Below are positions 35,079 to 44,400 of a stretch of DNA of 64,000 nt, in pieces. Origin of the DNA: Lachnospiraceae bacterium (lineage in GTDB: Bacteria > Bacillota > Clostridia > Lachnospirales > Lachnospiraceae); NCBI GenBank assembly GCA_019423745.1, contig JAHZAV010000009.1, positions 23,422 to 87,421 of the forward strand, given 5' to 3'. How positions within the stretch are numbered: position 1 is the stretch's first letter; each line of letters starts with the position of its first letter. The position numbers were made by a program, and so were the translations under genes. The notes under the pieces were generated by a model. That model did no database searches. It had not been told where the DNA came from and was given only the letters and a program-made list of their open reading frames with translations.

Positions 35079-36832
35079 TATCTGTCACCTTCCTTTACTA
35101 ATTCAATTGCACCGAATTTGCACAAAGAATCGCACAAACCGCATCCGGTACACATCGTATCATCAATATGGATGGTTCCATCTTCATTTTTAGTCATAGC
35201 CGGACATCCTGGTTTCATACACATGCCGCACTTCTTACATTTATCTGGATGTGCAACATACAGTGGTTTCTTTGCTTTCGAAAGGAGTACACATGGTGTC
35301 TTTGTAATAATGACAGAAACTTCATCCCTTGCTACTTCTTCCTTAATTGCTTTTTCCAAAGTTACAATATCAAACGCATTAATCTCCTGAACATGTTTCA
35401 CACCAAGAGCACGACAAAGTCCCGGAATATCAATTGCCCAAGTAGGATCTCCCTGAAGAGTCTTACCTGTTGCCGCATGATCCTGGTGTCCTGTCATTCC
35501 TGTTGTTGAATTATCCAGAATAATAACAGTTCCCGTGGCCTTGTTATACATCATATTCATAAGAGAATTGACTCCCGTATGTAAAAATGTAGAATCGCCA
35601 ATTACAGCTACCCAATTCTTAATATATTCCTTGCCTTTCGCTTTCTCCATTCCGTGAAGAGTGGAAATACTTGCGCCCATACAGACTGTAGTATCTACAA
35701 CGCTAAGCGGCGCAACTGCTCCTAAAGTATAGCATCCGATGTCGCCTGCCGCATGAATTTTCAGCTTATTCAGCACATAATATACACTGCGATGGGGGCA
35801 TCCCGGACACAGAATCGGAGGACGTCCCGGAACTGCTGCCGGAGCTGCAAGATCCAGCTTTTCATGGAGAATTGCTTCCCGAATCATATTAGCGCTGTAT
35901 TCGCCCTGAACGGTAAAAATCTCTTTTCCTACTGCCTTAATCCCCCAGGATTTCACCTGTTCCTCAATAACCGGATCCAGCTCTTCCACAATATAAAGCT
36001 TATCAACTCTGGCCGCGAAATCTTCAATCATCTTTCTTGGAAGTGGATTTACCATACCCAGTTTAAGAACAGAAGCTTCCGGCATAGCTTCTTTTACATA
36101 TTGATAAGGAATCCCACTGGTAATCACACCGATTTTTGTATCTCCCATCTCCACACGATTGACAGGCAGTGTATTGGCAGCCTCTGCAAGTTCTTTATTC
36201 CTTTTCTCAATTTCTACATGACGCCCCTTTGCATTACCCGGCATCATAACATTTTTCGCAATATTGCGCTCATACGGTTTATCTTGAATTTCTTCCCGTT
36301 CGCATAATTCTACAAGTCCCTGTGAATGAGCCAGTCTTGTTGTTGTACGGAAAACAAAAGGACGGTCAAATTTCTCACTTAATTCAAAAGCCATTTTCAT
36401 AAATTCTTTTGCTTCTGCACTGTCTGATGGTTCCAGAACCGGAAGCTGTGCTGCTCTTGCCACCATACGAGTATCCTGTTCATTCTGAGAACTGTAAAGT
36501 CCCGGATCATCTGCGACAACAATAACAAGGCCGCCGTTAACTCCCATATAAGAAACGGTATAAGCTGGATCCGCTGCCACATTAAATCCTACATGTTTCA
36601 TACAGGACATGGCTCTTGCCCCGGAAACAGAAGCTCCAATTGCCACTTCTGTAGCCACCTTCTCATTCGGTGACCACTCACAGTACAGATCGTCTTTATA
36701 CTGTACCAGATACTCACTAATCTCTGTGCTCGGTGTTCCGGGATACGCTGCAGATACTTTTACTCCTGCCTCATATGCTCCCCTGGCAATTGCCTCATTA
36801 CCAAGCATAATTACTTTCTTTGACTCTGACAT
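35078..36832 (-). CDS. iorA: indolepyruvate:ferredoxin oxidoreductase alpha subunit
   Basis: The ATG at 36832, just after the PaaK stop and behind AAAGGATGG, gives 584 residues; an ATG at 36844 is possible. The pyrimidine-binding part starts VIMLGNEAIARGAYEAGVKV with AYPGTPSTEISEYL. The TPP site is IGDSTFLHTGVNSLMNM with DNSTTGMTGHQDH. CPGCPHRSVYYVLNKL marks the IorA family, and two 4Fe-4S clusters are bound by CKKCGMCMKPGC and CTGCGLCDSLC at the C-terminus. It oxidises indole-, phenyl- or hydroxyphenylpyruvate from aromatic amino acid breakdown. Confidence 0.96.
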   Translation of the reverse strand: MSESKKVIMLGNEAIARGAYEAGVKVSAAYPGTPSTEISEYLVQYKDDLYCEWSPNEKVATEVAIGASVSGARAMSCMKHVGFNVAADPAYTVSYMGVNGGLVIVVADDPGLYSSQNEQDTRMVARAAQLPVLEPSDSAEAKEFMKMAFELSEKFDRPFVFRTTTRLAHSQGLVELCEREEIQDKPYERNIAKNVMMPGNAKGRHVEIEKRNKELAEAANTLPVNRVEMGDTKIGVITSGIPYQYVKEAMPEASVLKLGMVNPLPRKMIEDFAARVDKLYIVEELDPVIEEQVKSWGIKAVGKEIFTVQGEYSANMIREAILHEKLDLAAPAAVPGRPPILCPGCPHRSVYYVLNKLKIHAAGDIGCYTLGAVAPLSVVDTTVCMGASISTLHGMEKAKGKEYIKNWVAVIGDSTFLHTGVNSLMNMMYNKATGTVIILDNSTTGMTGHQDHAATGKTLQGDPTWAIDIPGLCRALGVKHVQEINAFDIVTLEKAIKEEVARDEVSVIITKTPCVLLSKAKKPLYVAHPDKCKKCGMCMKPGCPAMTKNEDGTIHIDDTMCTGCGLCDSLCKFGAIELVKEGDR

Positions 36833-36833
36833 T

Positions 36834-38144
36834 TTATAGTCCATCCTTTCTCAAATCTGTTACTCTCCTTGCTTTACCTTCAAATCTCTGAAGCGAATAA
36901 GGCGCTACCAATTTGATCTGCGTGGCAAGTCCCAGCTGAGCCTTCAGCCCCTTCTTTATCCTTGCTTCCAGTTCACTTAACATAGCGTAACTGTCAAGAA
37001 GTCTGTCGTCTACAAGCTCTACTGTAATTGTCATCACATCCAATCGATTCTTCCGTTCCACAAGGATTTCGTAATGAGGTCCAATCTCCGGAATCTGAAG
37101 AAGTACCTCTTCTATCTGTGTCGGGAATACGTTGACTCCTCTGATTACAAGCATATCATCCGCACGTCCGGAAAGATTTTCCATTCGCACAGTTGTTCTT
37201 CCACATTTACAAGGTTCATACATTAATCTTGTAAGATCTCCGGTACGATATCTGACAAGCGGCAATGCCTCCTTGCCAAGACAAGTGACAACCAGCTCTC
37301 CTTTTTCTCCCGGCGGAAGTACCCTTCCTGTCTTGGGATCAATGATTTCCGGAATAAACCAGTCCTCATTGACATGCATTCCTGCAAGCTGTTCACATTC
37401 TCCGGCGACACCTGGTCCACACAATTCACTCATCCCGTAATTTTGCGTACAAAGGAATTGGTCTCCCCATACTTTATGCATCTCATCTCTCATCGGCTCG
37501 GTCATACCCTCGCCGCCAAATAGTCCAATATGTATTTTGAGATCCTTGACAGGATCTATTCCTCTTGCCCGAATTTCCTCACCTAAATGTAACGCGTAGG
37601 ATGGGGTTGCCACAAGCAGCGTCACCCCCATATCCTGCATAAACATAATCTGCTTCTTCGTATTTCCTGATGACATAGGAATGACAGAAGCTCCTATTTT
37701 CTCCAGTCCGCCATGCAGTCCCAAAGCTCCGGTAAATGTTCCGTAACCAAAAGAAATCTGCGCCACGTCCTCTGATGTAGCTCCACCCATACAAGCGACA
37801 CGGGCAACATTATTTAACCAGACTTCCAGATCATGTCTTGTATAGCCTACCACAGTAGGTTTCCCTGTTGTCCCGGAGCTTGCATGAAAACGTACCAGAT
37901 CTTTTTTATCTACTGCAAAAAGCCCCATAGGATAATGATCTCTGAAATCGGATTTATATGTAAAAGGCAGTTTTGACAGATCTTCCAAAGAGCGGATATC
38001 TTCCGGCTTTACACCTGCCTCATCCATCTTCTTACGATAAGGAGCAACCTTCTCATAAATATAATGAACCGTCTCCTTCAGTTTTGCTAACTGGATTGCT
38101 TCTATCTCGCTTCTTGGCAGGGTCTCTTCCTTTGACCAAATCAT
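36834..38144 (-). CDS. paaK: phenylacetate-CoA ligase (arylacyl-CoA ligase), copy 1
   Basis: A 436-residue AMP-forming ligase and first gene of the cluster. FHASSGTTGKPTVVGYT is the P-loop, NYGMSELCGPGVAGEC the A5-type motif, YRTGDLT, CKCGRTTVRM and RGVNVFPTQIEEVL follow. Its last codons hold the ribosome site for iorA, so the two are tightly linked. Placed with IorAB it should interconvert arylacetates and their CoA esters; together they would turn Phe, Tyr or Trp (after transamination) into arylacetates. The 230 bp upstream holds the promoter and a terminator for the opposite neighbour. Confidence 0.93.
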   Translation of the reverse strand: MIWSKEETLPRSEIEAIQLAKLKETVHYIYEKVAPYRKKMDEAGVKPEDIRSLEDLSKLPFTYKSDFRDHYPMGLFAVDKKDLVRFHASSGTTGKPTVVGYTRHDLEVWLNNVARVACMGGATSEDVAQISFGYGTFTGALGLHGGLEKIGASVIPMSSGNTKKQIMFMQDMGVTLLVATPSYALHLGEEIRARGIDPVKDLKIHIGLFGGEGMTEPMRDEMHKVWGDQFLCTQNYGMSELCGPGVAGECEQLAGMHVNEDWFIPEIIDPKTGRVLPPGEKGELVVTCLGKEALPLVRYRTGDLTRLMYEPCKCGRTTVRMENLSGRADDMLVIRGVNVFPTQIEEVLLQIPEIGPHYEILVERKNRLDVMTITVELVDDRLLDSYAMLSELEARIKKGLKAQLGLATQIKLVAPYSLQRFEGKARRVTDLRKDGL

Positions 38145-38320
38145 GACTGTTCCTCCTTTTTTGCACTGATTATATCAAGCAATACGTACCAAACATTTCC
38201 TGTACACGGGCATTTTTTATTTTTGAATTTCCGTATGGTTCATTGCTTACTCGGATATTATATCACATTACTTTCACGAGTTAAAGCATTAATTTGCGAA
38301 AAATTAAATTTTTCTATTAT

Positions 38321-38355
38321 AAAACAAAAAGAGAAAGCCGACGGCTTTCTCTCTT
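38321..38355 (-). terminator. Rho-independent terminator of the flavin-binding protein gene
   Basis: On the minus strand GAGAAAGCC and GGCTTTCTC enclose a 3-nt loop, followed by TTTTTGTTTT. It lies 20 bp after the stop at 38374. Confidence 0.88.
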
Positions 38356-38373
38356 TACTTAAATTCTTCTAAA

Positions 38374-38853
38374 TCAGTTTGTACCGTCGTGATGCTTGCA
38401 GGCATATTCATCCAGCCTAACTTTGATAACTTCCACTGCATTAATCCACTTCTCATCAAAGTTATCAAAATCTTTTCCCGTCTGATGATACATAATAGCC
38501 TTAAGTCCATGCAGCTTTTCTTCCGGTGTCTGCAAAATTTGGGCCTTCCCGTTTCCGATCAGGCTCGCAAAATAATAACTGTGATCACAGGGCTTTTCGG
38601 CTTCCACCAACCCATGACGGCAGTCCAGTTCCACACAAATCTCTGGTTCTTCCCTAAGTGCTTCAATTTTACGTCCCACCTTAGCGCTATGGAAATAAAA
38701 AGCCGGCACATCATCCTCATATTCACAGCCAAAATTCATTGGAACAATATAAATTTTTCCCTGGCTTGGTATACCAATCCTGCACACCTTGCATTCTGAT
38801 ATGACTTTCTGAATCTCCTTTAAATCCTTAATCTCACGTTTTGGTCTCCTCAT
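38374..38853 (-). CDS. pyridoxamine 5'-phosphate oxidase-like flavin-binding protein (NimA-type)
   Basis: A 159-residue split-barrel protein. MRRPKREIKDLKEIQKVI, CKVCRIGIPSQGKIYIVPMNF, FYFHSAKVGRKIEAL, VCVELD-like ICVELDC and SYYFASLIGNGKAQIL match the PPOX/NimA group, which binds FMN and reduces small molecules; some members lower nitroimidazole sensitivity. Resistance should not be assumed from family alone. It is followed by its own terminator and starts 10 bp downstream of the DUF4234 gene's stop, so the two are probably co-transcribed. Confidence 0.88.
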   Translation of the reverse strand: MRRPKREIKDLKEIQKVISECKVCRIGIPSQGKIYIVPMNFGCEYEDDVPAFYFHSAKVGRKIEALREEPEICVELDCRHGLVEAEKPCDHSYYFASLIGNGKAQILQTPEEKLHGLKAIMYHQTGKDFDNFDEKWINAVEVIKVRLDEYACKHHDGTN

Positions 38854-38862
38854 ATTCTCCTC

Positions 38863-39225
38863 CTATTCCGGTGTATAACGGTTTATATCATTCTGAATCA
38901 AGCAATAGTTTACAATATCCAGATTCAAAATGCTTAAAATTAAATACAAAATACTATTATCTGTCACATCCGGAAAAATCTGAAATGCTTTTCCCATCTG
39001 GTAATTCCAGTAATAACTGTAAATTCCACATGTAATAATTGTAAAAAGAATTACCATTCCCCCATCTGTATTCCACCTCTGTGGATTAATCCTCCTGGCT
39101 GTTTCATTAATCTGATACATCCAGTAAAACATATAAATGCCACATGTAATAATAGAAAATACCACACACAGCCCGATATTTCTTCTCTGCATACGTTTAT
39201 CCTCCAACATAATCTGTCCATTCAT
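38863..39225 (-). CDS. DUF4234 membrane protein
   Basis: A protein of 120 residues if the ATG at 39225 (behind GAGGGAT) is used; a GTG at 39243 is possible. Two near-identical units, FSIITCGIYMFYWMYQ and FTIITCGIYSYYWNYQ, give an internal repeat typical of DUF4234, and a third hydrophobic segment with LSILNLDIVNYCLIQNDINR ends the protein. Function unknown. It precedes the NimA-like gene by 9 bp. Confidence 0.82.
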   Translation of the reverse strand: MNGQIMLEDKRMQRRNIGLCVVFSIITCGIYMFYWMYQINETARRINPQRWNTDGGMVILFTIITCGIYSYYWNYQMGKAFQIFPDVTDNSILYLILSILNLDIVNYCLIQNDINRYTPE

Positions 39226-39288
39226 TATACTATCCCTCTTCACCTGTTACAAGAGGCAGAAAATCGTTTCATTTATTCTCCTAAGGAG

Positions 39289-39870
39289 CTATCTTTTAAA
39301 CACCAGCACCGGCATGGGCGGATTATTTTTTCTATTATAATATTCCTGTACAATCACTGTATATTCTCTGGGAGAAAGCTGCTTCAAAAAACCTAGCAAT
39401 GTTTCTTTCTCCTCAAATCCTGTATCTCCACCACTGTAAATACAAAGGCTCATAACCCCTCTCCTTTTCAGGATCTTTAGCCCCTTCCCGACAGCCTCTA
39501 TACTGGTTTCCGCTTTCGTGGCAATATTGTGATCTCCCCCGGGAAGATAACCAAAATTAAAGCAGATCACATCTGCACTTTCTTCTTGCGCATACTGATC
39601 CATATGTTCATGCCCGTCCAGAACCAGTTTTGCCTTCTCTTCCATCCCATGCTCTATTAAAAGCTGTTTGGTTTTATCCAAAGCACCTTGCTGAACATCA
39701 AAAGCAAGGACTTGTCCTCCTTCTCCTGCAAGCTGGGCGAGAAACAGTGTGTCGTTACCATTTCCCATAGTAGCATCAATATAACTGCCTTCTTTTTTTG
39801 CAAGAGACTGGATCATTGTATGGCACCAGTCTGTAATTCTAGAAAAATCTCTACATCCGTTATCCGTCAT
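39289..39870 (-). CDS. class I SAM-dependent methyltransferase (YtqB-type, putative rRNA methylase)
   Basis: The ATG at 39870 behind AAGGAAG gives 193 residues. Motif I is YIDATMGNGNDTLFLA, the acidic loop VLAFDVQQGAL, and ADVICFNFGYLPGGDH holds the catalytic-region motif. LKRRGVMSLCIYSGGDTG and YNRKNNPPMPVLVFKR are diagnostic of the YtqB/rRNA_methylase family. Related enzymes methylate tRNA wobble uridine derivatives (the MnmM group), so an RNA target is likely. Divergent from the J-domain gene. Confidence 0.9.
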   Translation of the reverse strand: MTDNGCRDFSRITDWCHTMIQSLAKKEGSYIDATMGNGNDTLFLAQLAGEGGQVLAFDVQQGALDKTKQLLIEHGMEEKAKLVLDGHEHMDQYAQEESADVICFNFGYLPGGDHNIATKAETSIEAVGKGLKILKRRGVMSLCIYSGGDTGFEEKETLLGFLKQLSPREYTVIVQEYYNRKNNPPMPVLVFKR

Positions 39871-40026
39871 ATTATTCTTCCTTTTTCCTATTATTTTCTC
39901 CCATAAGAATACCTTAACACAGTTTGAAATACCAGCGTTTTTCAAAATCCGCAGTTGATTTCCCTTCTACCGTGACGTATTATAATAGTGGGAGTATATA
40001 AATAGATTTTTCAAGGGGAGATGTAT

Positions 40027-40686
40027 ATGAAAGACTGTACTTATTACGATCTTCTTGGTGTTCCTATGGATGCGAGTGAAAAAGAAATCGCTGACGCCAA
40101 GAATTTTTTAGTGAAAAAAATGCATCCTGACGCCAATATTAACTGCAGCTTTGATACGACTTCTTATATACAAAATGTATTGACAGCCTATCGGATTTTG
40201 AGTGATCCAAACAGCAGACGAATTTATGACCGCCGTATCCGTAATCCGATTCGACGGGAAACTGCTGCAGAAAAAGCAGAAGAAAGAAACAGACCCCTGT
40301 CCCCAAATTTTGCCCCTTATTGGGAAGCTGGCAATAAGCTGAATGGTCTGGTAAGCGAAAGTGCTCTTCTTCTAAAACCCAGACGTTTTGGCAGACAGGA
40401 ACCAGACGAAGAAAGACTGGCAGCCATTGCCGGTGAAGCCTATCCACATATACAGATACTGGAGCAAGGAGAAATTCCAAGGCAGTACTGGTTTTCTCAT
40501 GCTATGAACTGGCTGCTATTCCAATGGAGCCAGAACAGGGATCTTCCTTATGCGCTTCTTTATTCTATGTATGACAGCTATCTGGAACAATGTAAATCAA
40601 CTTTGGAAAAGCGGAAAATTACCAGCCAGGCTTCTTTGTTTCTTAACAATCTGGATAAACTGATTACTTACAGGCAGTTAAATTAA
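40027..40686 (+). CDS. J-domain protein
   Basis: The ATG at 40027 is preferred because GGGGAG abuts the ATG at 40021. The product is 220 residues. Residues 1-70 are a J domain: YYDLLGVPMDASEKEIADAK, the HPD motif in KKMHPDANIN, and AYRILSDPNSRRIYDRRI. No Gly/Phe or zinc domains follow; the rest is a helical region ending with LFLNNLDKLITY. It should stimulate DnaK on a specific client. Thirteen bases separate it from the Nudix gene, so they form one operon. A TATAAT-like box lies at about 39979. Confidence 0.9.
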   Translation: MKDCTYYDLLGVPMDASEKEIADAKNFLVKKMHPDANINCSFDTTSYIQNVLTAYRILSDPNSRRIYDRRIRNPIRRETAAEKAEERNRPLSPNFAPYWEAGNKLNGLVSESALLLKPRRFGRQEPDEERLAAIAGEAYPHIQILEQGEIPRQYWFSHAMNWLLFQWSQNRDLPYALLYSMYDSYLEQCKSTLEKRKITSQASLFLNNLDKLITYRQLN

Positions 40687-40699
40687 AAGAGGAATAAAA

Positions 40700-41374
40700 A
40701 TGGAATTACGTGATAAAAATGGACTGACAGAAGCAGAGTTTTTATCTGCATATAAGCCGGGGGATTACGAACGTCCTTCCATGACTGTAGACATGCTGGT
40801 CTTTGCTGCCCCGGGACTGACCCGGACTCCTGCTTTACATTTTTTAAATGATGGCAGCTTGAAATTACTTATGATACAAAGAGGCGGTCATCCTTGTCTT
40901 GGCATGTATGCTCTTCCCGGCGGATTTGTAAATTCATCTGAAACGGTAATGGAAGCAGCAAGAAGGGAACTTTGGGAAGAGACAAAGGCAGAAAACGTAC
41001 CTCTGACTCAGCTCTACACTTTCAGCCAACCTGGCAGAGATCCCCGTACCTGGGTCATGAGCTGTGCCCATATTGCTGTTCTTAACACAGATCGTATTCC
41101 GGTAGAGGCAGGCGATGATGCTGACAATGCAGAGTGGTTTTCGGTCACCCTAACCCATCATAAGCTGGACTCAAATGATGACAAAGACCAAAACAACTCC
41201 TTAGGTAATTGGAATTACCAGTTATCTCTTCATGGTTCCAGGACTTTATCCGCTACTCTCAATTGTCCCAAGGATTTTGATGAATCTTCCTGTCAGCTTA
41301 TAGAAAATGATGGATTTGCCTTTGACCACGCCCAAATGATTTTATGTGGACTAAAAAAATTATTTCATATATAA
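40700..41374 (+). CDS. Nudix hydrolase
   Basis: A 224-residue enzyme. The Nudix box is GGFVNSSETVMEAARRELWEET (positions about 74-95), preceded by LLMIQRGGHPCLGMYALPG. The N-terminal leader and C-terminal extension exceed the minimal Nudix domain; no winged helix of the NrtR type is visible. It hydrolyses a nucleoside diphosphate linked to another moiety, perhaps ADP-ribose or a sugar nucleotide. Co-transcribed with the J-domain gene and ended by a strong terminator. Confidence 0.9.
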   Translation: MELRDKNGLTEAEFLSAYKPGDYERPSMTVDMLVFAAPGLTRTPALHFLNDGSLKLLMIQRGGHPCLGMYALPGGFVNSSETVMEAARRELWEETKAENVPLTQLYTFSQPGRDPRTWVMSCAHIAVLNTDRIPVEAGDDADNAEWFSVTLTHHKLDSNDDKDQNNSLGNWNYQLSLHGSRTLSATLNCPKDFDESSCQLIENDGFAFDHAQMILCGLKKLFHI

Positions 41375-41383
41375 AAAGAGCAT

Positions 41384-41439
41384 AAAAATATCGCCCCCAA
41401 ACGTCAGACAAACTCTAACACATGGAGGGCGATATTTTT
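41384..41439. terminator. bidirectional Rho-independent terminator
   Basis: Arms aaaaatatcgccc and gggcgatattttt (13 bp, perfect) around a 30-nt loop. It lies between the convergent Nudix and polC genes. Confidence 0.85.
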
Positions 41440-41495
41440 ATATCCATACCACTGAATGAATTCCATTATTTAAAGACTGCACAAGTATGACACTA

Positions 41496-44400
41496 TTAAA
41501 AATCAAACAGTGATAACTGGTTGCTCTCCGGTATATCACCAAAGAGTCCAAGGTCATTCATAAGATCAATCACCGTTTTACTTACCTTTGTCCTCTGCCG
41601 GAAATCATCCCGACTCAAATATGGTCCCTGCTCTGAAGCTGCTTCTACTGCCTCTGCCGCCTTATCTCCCATGCCTTCAATGCTGGAGAGAGGCGGCATC
41701 AGTTTGCCGTCCACAATCTGGAAACGTGAGGCTTTTGCCTTGTAAATATCAATAGGGACAAACTCAAAGCCTCTTGCATACATTTCCTGTACAATACGCA
41801 TATCTTTCAATGTATCCTGCTCCTTTTTACTTAAGGAATCTTTTCTTCTCATATAATCATTAATATAGAAATTCAGCTGTTCCTTTCCCTGACACATTAA
41901 TTCATAGGAAAAGGCATCTGCACGAATTCCAAAATAGGCTGCATAATAAGCCAGCGGATAATTAATCTTACAGTAGGCAATACGATAAGCCATCATAACA
42001 TATGCTGCCGCATGGGCTTTCGGGAACATATACTTAATCTTTTCGCAGGACTCAATATACCAATCCGGCACATCATGTTCTGTCATATCCTTTTTAAAAT
42101 CCGGCCATTCTTTACATTTCCCTTTTGCCACTGCCCCTTTACGCACTCGCTCCATAATAGTAAAGGCTTCTTCACTTTCCAGCCCCTTGTTAATCAGATA
42201 AGTCATAATATCGTCACGAGTACAAATAGCTGTAGAAATGGTCGCCTTTCCACTCAAAATCAAATCCTGGGCATTGTTAAGCCATACGTCTGTTCCATGG
42301 GACAGACCGGATATACGAATCAAATCTGATAAAGTCTGCGGCTTTGTATCCACCACCATCTGAATAACAAAATCCGTACCAAACTCTGGTATTCCAAGAC
42401 ACCCAACCGGGCAACCGCCAATATCGGATGGCTTGATTCCAAGAACTTCTGTTCCCTGAAACAAGCTCATCACCCCTTGATCATCCAGCGGAATCTTCGT
42501 AGCATCAAAACGATGATCTGTCTCATTGTATTCATTTTCCATTGCCGGAGAACTGATAAATTCCTCCAGCGTCTTAATCATGGTAGGATCATCATGTCCA
42601 AGAATATCCAGTTTCAAAAGGTTATGGTCAATGGAATGGTAATCAAAATGAGTCGTCACAATGTCCGTATTCATATCATTAGCCGGATGCTGAACCGGAG
42701 TAAAAGAATTGATATTCTCTCCCAGCGGAAGAACAATAATTCCTCCCGGGTGCTGTCCGGTACTTCTTCGGATTCCGGTACATCCTTGAACAATACGATC
42801 GATCTCGCAGACCCTCTTCCTTGTTCCTCTCTCTTCAAAGTAGTTCTTCACAAATCCAAAAGCAGTTTTATCTGCCAGTGTTCCGATTGTTCCTGCCCTG
42901 TATGTCTGACCATCTCCGAAGATAACTTCTGTATACTTATGCGCATTACTCTGATAGTCTCCGGAAAAGTTCAGGTCAATATCTGGCTCCTTATTTCCTT
43001 TAAATCCAAGAAATGTTTCAAAAGGAATGTCAAATCCATCCTTCGTCAACATTTCCCCGCATACCGGACATTTTTTATCGGGCATGTCCATTCCGCATCC
43101 GCCTGCATATTTCCGCACTTCTTCGGAATCAAAATCACTGTAATGACAATGACTGCAATAATAATGGGGACTCAATGGATTTACTTCTGTAATTCCTGCC
43201 ATAGTCGCTACAAAGGAGGAACCTACCGATCCTCGGGAACCTACCAGATAGCCATCCTCCACAGACTTCCATACCAGTTTCTGTGCAATAATATACATAA
43301 CGGCAAATCCATTGGAAATAATGGAGTTAAGCTCTCTCTCCAGACGTTCCGTTACCACTTCCGGCAAATCTTCTCCATACATTTCATGGGCCTTGTTATA
43401 ACAGATATCCCGAAGCATCTGATCAGAATTTGGAATGACCGGCGGACACTTATCCGGACGGACAGGAGATATTTTCTCCACCCAGTCAGCAATCATATTG
43501 GGATTTTCAATGACAATCTCTCTTGCCTTGGCAGATCCCAGATACTCGAACTCCTCCAGCATTTCCTCTGTCGTTCTAAGATAAAGAGGTGCCTGGTTGT
43601 CTGCATCTGAAAAACCTTTTCCAGCCATAATGATCCGGCGATAAACTTCATCTTCCGGATCCAGAAAATGCACGTCACAAGTTGCCACTACCGGTTTATT
43701 AAATCGTTCTCCAAGACGGATAATCTGTCGGTTGATCTCCTTTAAATCCTCCTCTGACTGCACCTTGCTGATACGGTCGCTGTCAATCATAAAGGCGTTA
43801 TTTCCCAGGGGCTGAATTTCCAGATAATCATAATAATCCACAATACCTGCTATCCGCTCCTCAGATTTATCATCCAGAATGGCCTGATAAAGCTCTCCTG
43901 CCTCACAGGCACTTCCCAAAATCAGCCCTTCCCGATATTTGGAAAATTCACTTTTAGGAATCCGGGGATGCCGTGAGAAATAATCCAAATGGGATTTGGA
44001 AATCAGGGTATAGAGATTGGTTCGTCCAATATCATTTCTTGCAAGAATAATAGCATGATAAGACGGAAGCTTTCGCACTGCATCTGCATTATTGGCGCCA
44101 AATGCATTCAGCTCTTTCAGCGTATGTATTCCTCTTTCTTCCAGCATTTCCACAAACTTTACAAATATTTCTGCTGTAGCTCCCGCGTCATCTACAGCCC
44201 GGTGGTGATTTTCCAGGGAAATATTCAACGCCTTTGCCACAATATTCAGCTTAAACCGAGCCAATGTAGGAAGCAGAATCCGGGCCATTGCCACAGTATC
44301 CACAGAAGTAAAATCAGCCTGAATGCCCTGATTTTTACAATTTTCCTCAATAAAGCTGACATCAAAAGAAGCATTGTGAGCCACCAAAGCAGCATCCCCT

